Source: Ulota crispa
Taxonomy: Eukaryota > Streptophyta > Bryopsida > Orthotrichales > Orthotrichaceae
Length of the DNA: 64,000 nucleotides
Assembly: GCA_963920765.1 (NCBI GenBank)
Contig: OY987250.1
Location: 5,456,001 to 5,520,000 of the forward strand
Direction: 5' to 3'
Shown: positions 31,501 to 41,768 of the stretch, in pieces
Numbering within the stretch: the stretch's first letter is position 1
Layout: each line of letters starts with the position of its first letter
Position numbers and translations under genes: made by a program
Notes under the pieces: model-generated
The model's input: the letters and a program-made list of their open reading frames with translations, nothing else
The model's database searches: none
What the model was told of the DNA's origin: nothing

Positions 31501-34500
31501 TCGGCTCCAAACAACGGTCGCTTCCCCTGAAGCTCCGACAACAGCCACTTCTGCCGCTCGTCCTCCGTCCAGTCACGGTATGATCCGATCCCCAGGTAGT
31601 TCGTGATGGTGTCCAGCACGTCCGTGTGCCGCTCCGATTCCTGCCGGATGTCCAGTTTCACCAAGCTCAAGCCAAAGCACGAGACCTGGCGCATGAAATC
31701 CAACAGACTGCCGTCGGCGATTGGCTTGTCTCCTGTTTCGCACAGCGACCTGTAGCAGAGCTCCAAGGGCTCCAGAATCTGCAACAACCACAGAAATCTC
31801 ACTCTTCATAACGAACTCCCAACACAAGCCTTTCTCTCTCTCTTCTCCTTTCTACTCCCTCTGTCCCTCTAAAAACGTCCAAAAAGCTTCCTTGCAAAGG
31901 ATTAATCATGTTTTAAAGTCTTTGTGCTAGTGAAACATGCATTCTAGAATCAATATATCATCTACCAAATGTATGCGAAATCTCCAGTTTTGATGTTGCC
32001 GATTGGGCACCCAAATTCCATGCAAAAAGTACCATACTTGTGCATGTGGCCACCTCCTCATTATTGATGATTTATAGAATAGTACCAACAATGGTACCTC
32101 ATGTGGCAAGGCCAAACTTGCTAGAAGAGGAATGCTCTCTAATTGCTTAACTTGCCCCCATGAGATCATTGAACATGGCAAAGGCTTTCTTAGCGTTTGA
32201 AATTAGCAATAGGGAGCTTTTTTTAGTGGTACAAAAAACGTGTCTGATTTGGAAGTTTTTAGAGAGACAGAGGGAGTAAAATTTATGAGTCCCATCGGTG
32301 AAACGCACTGTTGAGAAGAATTGCAAACCTGAGATGAGTCGGTGAAAGTGTCTTCCAGATTGATGTCGCTCTTGCCATTCGCCAACATGAGCCGCATCCG
32401 TTCCCGAGTGTTGTACAGCTTGTCACGCATGTCTCCCAACAGAACTCGGAAGGGCTCGCTCGGTGGAATGTGCTTCCAAAACTCTACACAACAAGTTGAG
32501 TTATGAACATGATTTTGTAAGCTTAGCAAAAAAGAACTGTACACACCAATAGTAGAATCAAGGGAGCTTACCAACATAATGCTTCGCCTCCTTCTTGGCG
32601 TGTGCATCTAATTGCAACGCCCTCTGCTTGAGCTCATCGCTGCAGCGCCACATGGAGAGCTGACATTGGAACCAAACCAACCAAAATTCAACGTTCAGGA
32701 AAAAACTTGAGGAAATCAAACCGCATACTCTGTTGAAATGGTGGACTTTCACAACATGATGAAGGCTGAAGTATTCAAGAGCTGGAGCACTTTTGCGTTC
32801 CCTAACTGGAAACCACAGTCCAGCTGAACCCTGCCTCTATACTTTGTTAACGTTTAGATCTCTCAAGACTAGAGTTTGCCACTTCATAACCCAGAAGAGC
32901 ACCGGAAAGACGTAGTTCACAAAGCACGAGGCACTTGGAAAATACTAGTTTTCAAAGTGTTGTCAAAGTTTTGAGCATTTCAGGTAGCAAGTTTTTGGCC
33001 CTCTGACATCTGCCATATCAACAAGAGTGCGAGCTCAACGCAGAAAAATGAGTACCTCGAACATAAGATCCTCAATTTGAGCGAAGTAGAGATTAGCTCC
33101 CATGAGGCGAGCTAACAAGCACACATCTCGAGTCACATCTGGAGTGACACGCGGGTTTCCTGATTCCAGACAATTTAAGTTTCAGTACAAATGTAAACAA
33201 AATTGAACACAACCACGCTGTCAAAAAAAAAGTACTCAATTACAAGTGGAGACGAAGCAAAGCAAGTACACCACGAGACGTAAACTCCAAGGAATTCATA
33301 GCAAAGAAGTGACTCCCCTTTTCAAATACGAAATGTTGTTTACAAAGCATCGAAGTTCAGGTTTGTATTTACCATCACGGTCACCACCCATCCAAGAGGA
33401 GAATTGAATGAGAGGCACGTTGTAAGGCAAGCGCTCATTCACACCGATCGACTTCAAAGCCGTGTCCACACGCCTCAAGAATTTCGGCAACCCATTCCAA
33501 ATCGTCTCGTGAAAGTAGCTCATGCCAGCTCGCATCTCATCTTGCGGCGTAGGCTGCGACCGCCGAATCTCATCTGTCCGAAACGCCGCTTGAATCTGTG
33601 CTAAAAGGTAGAGTTCAGCAAAATTCATACGAAATAAAACAAGCATTGCTAGATTTTCAACAAGCCTGTACAAAACCTCAAGGAATAGAATGTGCTACTT
33701 CAGCTTTGATGAAGCTTTGATGAAGAATCACCAGAAACTGTAGTTCTCTTACGAGATAACAAAATGCTATACAAAACAATCTAGAATTCGTAACCTGAGA
33801 CCTAATTCTTGGAGGGGTTAACCTCTGAAGGATGTTGCCTACCAAAAGTATTGGCTGTATTCATACAGGGACTATTTAGTACTTGAAAAAAAAGAAGATT
33901 CATGACAAATGTCAAAAATTCCCCAAAAAATCCTAGTTAACCAGTAGTATGTTTATAACTTGGCTTAAAATTTACAGCTCTAATGAAATTCATGTGCTAC
34001 CCAAACACCCCATCCGTATACAACGCATGAGAGCGTACATAATAGGGAAAATTTCATGGATACCCCTGAAGTTTGCAATAATTTCATAGATACCCCTGCC
34101 TTTTCAGAAATTTCACAGATACCCTTGGACCATAATACCATAATTTTCAGGTTTTTTTTTTTTGTTGTGCATGTCATTTTCCTTCTTCCTTTGTGTGCAC
34201 GCATAACAAAAAGAAGTAGTGAGCGCACAAAGGAAGAAGGGAAGTGGCATGCACAACAAAAAAAACGCTTGAAAATTATGGTCCAAGGGTATATGTGACA
34301 TTTCTGAAAAAGCAGGGGTATCTATGAAATTATTACAAACTTCAGCCCTGGGTATCCATGAAATTTTCCCTACATAATAGCAACAGCCTTTAAGGGTTAA
34401 CCCGAAGAGAGATGGAGAGAAAAGAGCATGGAGAGAAAAGAGCATGGAGAGAAAAGAGCATGGAGAGTAAAGAGCATGGAGAGCAAAGAGCATGGAGAGA

Positions 34501-35482
34501 AAAGAGCATGGAGAGTAAAGGGCATGGAGAGCAAAGAGCATGGAGAGAAAAGAGCATGGAGAGAAAAGAGCATGGAGAGCAAAGAGCATGGAGAGAAGAG
34601 AGCATGGAGAGAAAAGAGCATGGAGAGAATAGAGCATGGAGAGAAAAGCGCATGCATGGAGAGAAAAGAGCTATGGACCTCTCTAGAGAGAGCCTCGTCG
34701 AGCTCGAGCTTCTCCTCGGGGGGGACGTTCTTCTGGTACAATTGCGACAAGCAGTTCCGAATCCTTGAGTGTTTCTGCAACAGAGACCGGCGCACAGACT
34801 GAGTGGGATGCGCTGTGAGCACCAGGTCCACAGTCTGATCCTTGAGAGCCTCGAAGATCTGCTGCGGCGTCTTCTTCAGCTGCTTCACCAGGCGTTGAAA
34901 GGTCTGCTCGAAATCAGACTCCGTGAGTGCCGAGCTCTCGTCTCCCAGGTCGCCACGGCGGTTCCCCGGACGCCGGTACGCAATTTGCACCTCCTCCGCC
35001 AAGTTGCCGAGATTGAGCATGTGCGAGAACGAGCTCGCCACCACGATGGAGTCGCCGGCGTCGAGGTCGTTCAGCAACGACGACAGCTGCTCCAGCTTCT
35101 GCACATCTTTGCCGTCCGTCTTGCAGAACGCGCCTGATAGCTCGTAACAATTTTGCACCTAAAAATCCAAACCACACAAACACTCCACGTCACAATTCAC
35201 AACACACACCACACACAGACAATAACAAGCACAATCACAAGCACAATCACAAGCACAATCACAAGCACAATCACAAGTACACAAAATGTGGTGGACTTGG
35301 AATGGAGAATTCGGGAGTACCGTTTCTTTGATCTCTTTCCCGTGCAGGTCTTCCACGATGTCGAGGAACCGATCTAGCAAGAGCGCGTCGTACTCGATGA
35401 GCTTGTCGTCGTCCGACACTCGCTTCGGCACTAGCAAGCGCATCTGCGCGTCAATCGACTCTATCTTTTGCAAGTACGCCAT
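28593..35482 (-). CDS. PPC: Plant-type phosphoenolpyruvate carboxylase
   Basis: PEPC adds bicarbonate to phosphoenolpyruvate to form oxaloacetate, in the cytosol. Ten exons (5' to 3': 35482-35321, 35158-34679, 33595-33373, 33159-33056, 32659-32572, 32483-32329, 31778-31224, 30792-30349, 30053-29667, 28898-28593) join in frame to 967 residues, the usual plant length. Motifs seen: phosphorylation motif SIDAQMR (Ser9), TAHPTQS (His171), [24 protein letters not shown] (about 631-641), SKRKPSGG and C-terminal QNTG. At the position where C4 enzymes carry Ser (IPWIFxWTQTRF) it has Ala, the C3-type state. The residue four before Ser9 is Gln rather than the usual acidic residue. An ATG eight codons upstream (35506) is in frame; 35482 was chosen because it puts the Ser at the usual distance. 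The reading frame is intact despite introns full of insertions. Confidence 0.97.
28948..29633 (+). pseudogene. atp1: Mitochondrial atp1 fragment in PEPC intron 9, split by MITE
   Basis: On the strand opposite PEPC, 28951-29060 translates as part of the ATP synthase alpha subunit, including the P-loop GDRQTGKTA and LNQKQMN. The match resumes at 29495 with YVVIGQKG and continues as [11 protein letters not shown] and LQFLAPY to about 29633. KQMN and ALEYC are mitochondrial rather than plastid type. The 434-bp MITE at 29061-29494 interrupts it; removing it with one TA restores LYCVYVVIGQ in frame. After that there is a one-base shift, one CAA-to-TAA type stop and a short deletion. The fragment is about 255 bp of organelle DNA, fills most of intron 9 and is not expressed as a protein. 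Confidence 0.85.
29061..29494. mobile_element. TA-flanked MITE, AGGTAGGA family copy 2
   Basis: The left end AGGTAGGAGCACTCC and the right end (reverse complement AGTGTAGGAGCAATCATAAG) are flanked by TA (29059-29060 and 29495-29496). Internal tandem units gtgatggttatgggtgac occur at about 29165-29215. The insertion target is readable because the flanks are a mitochondrial atp1 fragment. Confidence 0.85.
30150..30325. repeat. Tandem duplication in PEPC intron 8
   Basis: A unit of roughly 85-90 bp (ggtagctacatcggctataa... ggtctggaactttg) occurs twice within the 295-bp intron 8 with moderate divergence. Confidence 0.6.
30878..31190. mobile_element. MULE-type MITE copy 1 (PEPC intron 7)
   Basis: Ends GGGAAAATTTCATGGAT and its complement are flanked by perfect 9-bp duplications TACTTTCAA (30869-30877, 31191-31199). 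The 313-bp element has inverted arms of about 80-100 bp around a purine-rich centre. A 9-bp duplication is characteristic of Mutator-like elements. Eight bases (acccctga) are missing near the left end. Confidence 0.88.
33822..34396. mobile_element. TTAA-flanked element in PEPC intron 2 (575 bp)
   Basis: TTAA (33818-33821) precedes CCTCTGAAGGATGTTGC. The right end, reverse complemented, is TTAA then CCCTTAAAGGCTGTTGC (TTAA 34397-34400). It contains the MULE-type MITE at 34045-34370, so about 249 bp is its own sequence. Confidence 0.7.
34045..34370. mobile_element. MULE-type MITE copy 2 (PEPC intron 2)
   Basis: The same GGGAAAATTTCATGGAT ends are flanked by perfect 9-bp duplications TACATAATA (34036-34044, 34371-34379). 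326 bp, nested inside the TTAA element 33822-34396. Confidence 0.9.
34404..34670. repeat. 16-bp minisatellite next to PEPC intron 2 donor
   Basis: About 16 copies of gagcatggagagaaaa, read as pyrimidine-rich ctctccatgctcttttc on the transcribed strand. The array begins eight bases into intron 2 (donor GAG|GTCCAT at 34678). Open frames through it, such as the 253-codon frame 34397-35158, are read-through from exon 2 and not real extensions. Confidence 0.9.
35222..35276. repeat. 12-bp repeat in PEPC intron 1
   Basis: About four and a half copies of cacaatcacaag lie inside the short intron 1 (35159-35320). Confidence 0.85.
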
Positions 35483-35506
35483 AGCCGCGGCTTTTTTGCA
35501 ACACAC

Positions 35507-36901
35507 AACAATGGCGACGTACTACTCTTCCTTCTTCTCACAATCCATCTACACTCGCATCCCGCGATTATCCGACAATCAAGCCCATCCTCACGAGGAG
35601 ATGGATCAACTAACCACGCGATTTCCGCTCGGGTGCCGCCGGGGAGAAGTCTATACAGTAAGTACTCCTTGGATGGTGATGAGGCAATCAAGACGCCGCG
35701 GAGCGAGAACTCCAGTGTGGCAAGGTGGCCCCTTCCGAATGTCGCTTTTTATGCCGAAGCGGCCGACGCCATGCTTTCGATATTCTCATCCCATTGGACC
35801 TAGAAAATAGCAAGATTGTTCACAGCTGTGATTTTTCTAAAACTTCTCTGACTCACGGCCATCTCGCGGGGTCCACCAGCAAACACTTTGGTGTGACAAG
35901 TATCTACTCTTTACTGATGCACATCCTGTGACCAAAAAGATCAGAAAATTCAATCATGCAGCTGATCTCGAACGTCCAAAGCCGCGATCACGACAACTTC
36001 AATTTCTATCACAATCCAGCCCGTGATCTCAAATACATTTTTTCACGAGAAGCTCAAGCTGCTAAAAACTCTGCTCCTTTAGCTATGGAACATTCTGGTG
36101 GAAGTTTTGCTAAATTTAGGGTTTAGTATTACAGTGAACTCGAGCTAGTTAAGTTTTAAGAGATAGGCTTTGCTTTTCCAGGAATCACGGATGCTGAAGA
36201 ACATTCTCTTTTCTCTTTTCTGCAGATATGGCGGATAGGAGTCAATAATTTTGTGATCGCGGAGAATCGACCAGGTTAGATTGTTGGCCTTTTCCCCGAG
36301 AAAACTTTGTCAGGTTTGACGAAGCGTACGTGCTGCTTATCACGGGAATCGCGAGAACGAGATTCTTCGCTATCGCTGCGTGGATGGCACAGGATCCTGT
36401 TTGAGGATATTCGGCGAACCGTGCAGGTTGTTGTACGTGGACGCGGGGACGCGTGGTTCACATGTCAAGGTCTTGACGCATTTCCTTCATGAGAAGAAGT
36501 AGTTGCGTCGCGAGTTGCATGCAGCGTCGCTGAATCATGTCGTTCGCATCGTGGCCCTGGCTGCCTGGTTGATTGAACGAGACTCATCCTGCACGGCCTC
36601 GCTGCTCCTTGAAATCCTTGCGATGCTCCTCCTGCAAAGGAAAATCGGAGCAAGCTCGACAGAACTCGCCATTTCCGGATGCGTTAATTGGCTGATTTCA
36701 TAGCGCGAGGTACAAGCATGCTTGACGTACTCTCGCGCTTTTCCATCGCCGGACGAGTTCAAGCCACATTGATCTCTGTCGCCTCACCTCTGTTAGGGTT
36801 TGAAAGGTTTTACGTGAAGACCGACACCGCAAACCTGGTTTCCTGCTGCACTTTGTATTCCTCCGCGCAATCTCTGATTCAAGAACGGCGTACGTTGCGA
36901 G
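35507..36901. promoter_or_regulatory. Intergenic region between divergent PEPC and ribokinase
   Basis: About 1.4 kb separates the two start codons. It must hold both 5' untranslated regions and promoters, and its base composition is less AT-rich than the flanking repeats. I recognise no specific box with confidence. Overlapping open frames (35286-35810, 35468-35803, 36688-37257 and others) show no domain and overlap each other. Confidence 0.5.
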
Positions 36902-39900
36902 ATGACGACGACAACCAGCTACTGCGCTCCTTTGGTGGTAATCGGATCGGTCAATGCGGACATATACATGGAGGTGGAGCGGCTCCCGGTCGAGGGCGAA
37001 ACCATCGCTGCAAGAAGCGGGCGAACGTTTCCGGGAGGCAAGGGCGCCAACCAAGCTGTGTGTGCTGCTCGCCTCTCCTATCCGACCTTCTTCTGCGGCC
37101 AGGTACATACAATAACGCCGTTGCAATCACTGCTGGTATCGGATTTCCCTTCCATCTCAAGCTTTGGATCCATCTCAAGCTTGGATCAATCTCAACTCTC
37201 AAGCTTTGGACCGATCTCACGCTTTGGATCGATCTCAACTCTCAAGCTTTGGATTGATCTCACGCTTTGGATCAATCTCACGCTTTGGATTGAATGCTTT
37301 GGATCGATCTCAAGCTTTGGATGGATCTCAACTCTCAAGCTTTGGATCGACCTCACGCTTTGGAAGGATCTCAACTCTCAAGCTTTGGATCGATCTCAAG
37401 CTTTGGAAGGATCTCAACTCTCAAGCTTTGGATCAATCTCAAGCTTTAGATTGATCTCAAGCTTTGGATCAGTCTCACTCTTTGGATCGATCTCAAGCTT
37501 TGGATTGATCTCAAGCTTTGGATCCATCCATCTCAGCTCTCAAGCTTTGGATCGATCTCAAACCTCAAGCTTTGGATTGATCTCAACTCTCAAGCTTTGG
37601 ATTGATCTCAAGCTTTGGATCGATCTCAAACCTCAAGCTTTGGATTGATCTCAACTCTCAAGCTTTGGATTGATCTCAACTCTCAAGCTTTGGATCGATC
37701 TCAAGCTTTGGATCGATCTCAAGCTTTGGATCGATCTCAAGCTTTGGATCAATCTCAAGCTTTGATCAGTCTCACTCTTTGGATCGATCTCAAGCCTTGG
37801 ATTGATCTCAAGCTTTGGATCCATCCATCTCAGCTCTCAAGCTTTGGATCAATCTCACTCTTTGGATCCATCTCAAACGTCAAGCTTTGGATTGATCTCA
37901 ACTCTCAAGCTTTGGATCGAGCTCAACTCTCAAGCGTTGGATCAATCTCAAGCTCAAGCTTGGACTGATCTCAAGCTTTGGATTGAGAGACAACTGATTT
38001 GCAGTTCGGCGTTCTGCAAGGTTGGACAGGACGCGCATGGCAACCTCGTGAAAGACGCGCTTGCATCAGCAGGAGTGAGTATAGAGTACGTGAGAACTGT
38101 TAAGGGAGCTCCGACAGGTCACGCAGTGGTGATGCTGCAACCAGGAGGGCAAAACTCCATCATCATCGTCGGTGGAGCCAACACCGCATGGCCAAGGGTA
38201 GAAGAAGAAGACGGCGAAGGACTCATCACCAGCAACGTCCAGAAACTGATCAAACGAGCAGGAGCCGTGCTGTTGCAACGTGAGATTCCGGATGCTGTCA
38301 ACGTCGAGGCTGCCAAGGTACACGACGATGACGACGACACCAATCATCATCCCTACAAACCTCTGCTGTTTCATCAAAAGCTCAAACCCAGAATACGTGC
38401 GTCATGCTTGGGACTTTTCCCTTTGTCCGTTTTTTATTCGAATTTTTTTTACTACTAAGGCCTGGCAATGTTTGTTTTGAAACTAGGGAAAATTGTTTCA
38501 TGGATACCCCTGAAGTTTGCGATATTTGCATAGATACCCCTGCTTAGTCAGAAATTGCACGGATAACCTTGGACCATGATATTTAGGCATTTATTTGTTG
38601 AGCTTGTACTTCCTTCATGAGAAGGGAATGTAATGAAACAAAAAAGAGGCAACGTGCGCACACAAAGGAAGAATGGACGTGACATGCATAACAAAACAAA
38701 CTGCTTGATTTGGGTCCAAGGGTATTTGTGCAATTTCTGAAAAAACAAGGGTATCTATGCAAATATTGCAAACTTCAGGGGTATCCATGAAATTTTCCCT
38801 TGAAACTATTCTGGTGTTTTGATGCTTTCTTCTTTTTTCATAGTTCTGGATTTTCTCTGGCTTTGTTTGGTGTGTAGATTGCGAAGAGTGCTGGCGTTCC
38901 GGTGTACATGGACGCTGGTGGTGCTGAAGGCCCCATTCCTGATGAGCTTCTTAAATGTGTGATTGTGCTGAGCCCTAACGAGACCGAGCTAGCTCGCTTG
39001 ACTGCAATGCCGACCAATTCCTTGAAAGAAATTCTTCAAGCTGCTGCCAAGGTTCAGGAGATGGTACACAACGCGCTCTATAGTCTTTTTTTTTTTTGTT
39101 GTAACAATTGTTGACACTTTGCAATGACAAAGAACATCCAACCCTGACTAAAATTAGTATTCTTGTAACTGCACACTCCTTGCATATCCTCAGAATCTCT
39201 CCAACTGGGCACCTACCCTAAACCCTAAACCCACTCTGTTTTGGCACGTTCCTTTCATGTTGTCACTGGAGAAGTAATTGCACATGTCAAATCATGGAGA
39301 CTTGAGAACCCAAGCCCATGTATCCCCAGGTAGTGTTATTCGAGAGGTTGAATGTACTCTTCGCTCACAATCCTCAACCCGTTGCATCTTTTATGTAACG
39401 AACAGGAAGATAGGCATGATGGAAATCCAAAATCCAAGGCATAATGGTCCTTCCAAACAGATACAGGGCTCCCCATAGAAGGCTATGTATGGCTCATAGG
39501 TTTAAATTTGGTTCTCCTTTAAGTGTTTTCAATAGACTCTTGAAAGAGAAGGAGAATGTCATCGTGATAAGACTGCTGATGATTTCGGAAATGAACTTGG
39601 AGCTACAAGAGTTTATCAGCAAAATAGTGAGTGTGTGATGCAACTGTATAACGTCCAGGGTAACGCTGGGTGTAAAGCAGGGTGTGAAGCAAGTTTTGGT
39701 CAAGATGAGAGAGAAAGGCTCTGTGCTGGTACGCCAGGGGGAGCCTCCACTATATCAGCCTGCGATCTTGGCTCCCGAGGTAGTTGACACAACCGGAGCC
39801 GGTGACACGTTTACAGCTGCCTTCACTGTTGCCGTCATTGAACGCCAGACACCTGCAGACGCACTTAGATTTGCTGGTATGCTCGTCACTTCAATGCTTG

Positions 39901-40795
39901 CGTCCTTCACAATGTCTTCCGTTAGAGTAGGTTTAGCCAGCACGTTACAATCAGAAATAATCATTAGTTTGTTATGTATTATTAAATTATATGCTTGATG
40001 AAGATCATCCAATCTTGGAGATCTCGAAAAGTGAGCAGAAGAGAAGGTTATGTCTCTCTACCACTATCCCTCTTTTCAAACACCTTTTGTCACATGACAT
40101 TGAAAGCGTCAAGAGAGGGTTATGAATCATGATAAGGTCTCCCAATAGTCACAATGATATTATAGTGACCACTCTATCTTTGTGACCATAGAAACATGTT
40201 TAAGATTCATTGTAGGTGGCAAATCACATTATGTTCATGTCACAAGTCTCGCTAAATGGTTGAGAGCTTAAAACTTGGGACTTGACAATTCTCACCGAGT
40301 CCCACATCTTACTTCACTTAGAAATGTCTAAATGACAACACTTTTTGGAAGTATGGGCACCACAAAGATGGGACTTTGTTCAAGAGTTGCGTTAAGCAAA
40401 ATGAGAAGTCCAACTTTGATGCCAAATTCCACCAGTTTTTTTCTTATTGACGTATTCAAGACTTTCTTTAGTATTCCTATTAGACTTTGTAACCCAACAA
40501 AGTTGAGATCTTGCATTGCGATTGGACTTGTGTTGAGGTGGAACAAGGGATGCTAATTATTACTGTATGATTTCTAGTGTACTGAAAAAACATGCTTTCT
40601 CATTGAGAAGTATTAATCCATTTTGCTGCACACCTCGTTTATAGACAGTAAAAGCTCTAACTCTTGTTTCTCTTGCCATGTGGATTCCTTGCAGCTGTAT
40701 CAGCCTCTTTGTGTGTGCAGACAAAAGGCACAATACCCAGCATGCCTGAACGGAAAGCAGTTGTAGCTGCAGTTCTTAAAGCAGCTTGTGGCTGA
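36902..40795 (+). CDS. RBSK: Ribokinase (PfkB family)
   Basis: Ribokinase phosphorylates D-ribose at O5 using ATP, feeding salvaged ribose to the pentose phosphate pool. Five exons (36902-37102, 38021-38317, 38878-39063, 39681-39876, 40695-40795) give 326 residues ending KAACG. Family motifs: VVIGSVNADIYMEVERLP (substrate side), PGGKGANQAV (about 44-53, PfkB signature 1), GHAVVMLQ, LLQREIP, LSPNETE and DTTGAGDTFTAAF with catalytic Asp270 (signature 2). Exon 2 was started at GTTGGACAG (acceptor ctgcaag) because it restores the family's GQVGQDAHG; exon 4 was started after gtaaagcag to give GVKQVLVKM. Arabidopsis ribokinase has a plastid transit peptide; none is visible here, so the product is cytosolic or an upstream exon was missed. 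Intron 1 is an 18-bp-type minisatellite; intron 2 holds a MULE-type MITE. Confidence 0.95.
37150..37985. repeat. HindIII-site minisatellite in ribokinase intron 1
   Basis: About 40 units built on caagctttggatcgatct (18 bp) are interspersed with an insertion 'aactct' that makes 24-bp units. All unit lengths are multiples of three, so three plus-strand frames remain open for hundreds of bases (QALDRS, SSFGSI, KLWIDL peptides). One of these frames runs straight on from exon 1. The spliced ribokinase protein is continuous without it, so this is intron sequence. Confidence 0.92.
38486..38799. mobile_element. MULE-type MITE copy 3 (ribokinase intron 2)
   Basis: GGGAAAATTGTTTCATGGAT left end and complementary right end are flanked by perfect 9-bp duplications TTGAAACTA (38477-38485, 38800-38808). 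314 bp, closely related to copies 1 and 2 in the PEPC gene. Confidence 0.9.
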
Positions 40796-41326
40796 GTAAT
40801 TTTGAACTTGAATACACTAATCATAATTTAGGACAATACCTACATTTTAAAACTATAAACGTTAAAGTTCAAGTTGAATGCAAATCATCGTATAAAGTTT
40901 AGAGACAGTTTATGTATGATCTCTCACAAGCATATGAATTTGTAAGCTAAATTTTCAAATATATGAAATTTTAAGAATGCTAATAATGATGGAATTTGGC
41001 ATCAAGTAAGAGTGGAGCTGAATTTCATATTCGGGACTTGCAAATTTCCCCATTTATTTTAAATATGACAACTAATTTTTTTTCTTTGTGTTTGTGTTGA
41101 AGGAGCACATGATGATGACAAAATTGCAGTTGAGACTTCTTTTATCACAGAATTGTGTGCATAATTATTGCAATCTCGTAAATTCCATGCCAGCAGCTCA
41201 GTTTCAAGGGATAAGAGATAATCTCTTGGGGAAGGAGGAGCTGATTTGACAGTAGCTATGAAAATTTCAATTGTAAACTATTGTAGTAGCATTCTTATAC
41301 TTGAATGAGATACATGGTGTTTTTAG
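40796..41326. other. Downstream flank of ribokinase
   Basis: Probably includes the ribokinase 3' untranslated region. No other feature recognised. Confidence 0.45.
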
Positions 41327-41410
41327 CCCTTAAGCATTGGGGGTCACCATGCCTACACGGGGTCTTGTGTATTTGCAAGGACAATTTTTGTTTGTTTGGT
41401 CCTTTAGGGG
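41327..41410. mobile_element. Possible minimal TTAA-type element (84 bp)
   Basis: CCCTTAAGC after TTAG (41323-41326) and, at the right, cctttagggg before TTAA (41411-41414). The ends are short and only partly matching, so this may be a remnant of a larger element. Confidence 0.4.
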
Positions 41411-41442
41411 TTAACTACTTATGAACTATGCAAATTTCATAA

Positions 41443-41765
41443 GAGCATCTACAACATTGCACTTCAAACTTGACACTTCAAGAGATAACATCTATTTTTG
41501 AAGGGCTTTTAAAAATTTTGTTCTCCAACCTTGCACTTTAGATGTGGCCATTGCACTTCAAGTGTACTCCATAAATAGTCATTTGATCATTCACCAAGAG
41601 GAGTGTAGGTTAAAGTTGACTAAACACTTGATGAATAGTGTTTTGAAAGGCCTTCAATTTGATACTATAGGATGGAGTGCCATGAGAAAAATTTGAGGGA
41701 CCAAAGCACTTGTCATCCATGCTTGGAGTGTGTCAAACCCTTTAAGGGCAATGCTAGAGATGCTC
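41443..41765. mobile_element. Tourist-like MITE, TAA duplication (323 bp)
   Basis: Ends GAGCATCTACAACATTGC and (reverse complement) GAGCATCTCTAGCATTGC are flanked by TAA (41440-41442 and 41766-41768). A 3-bp TAA/TTA duplication and GAGC/GGGC ends fit PIF/Harbinger-derived MITEs. Confidence 0.85.
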
Positions 41766-41768
41766 TAA

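Noticed and set aside
34397-35158. 253-codon minus frame ending in Ser/Leu/Phe/His repeats
   Set aside because: PEPC exon 2 reading through the donor into the intron minisatellite; splicing to exon 3 restores the conserved protein.
36902-37648. 248-codon plus frame with QALDRS-type repeats
   Set aside because: Ribokinase exon 1 reading through into the minisatellite intron.
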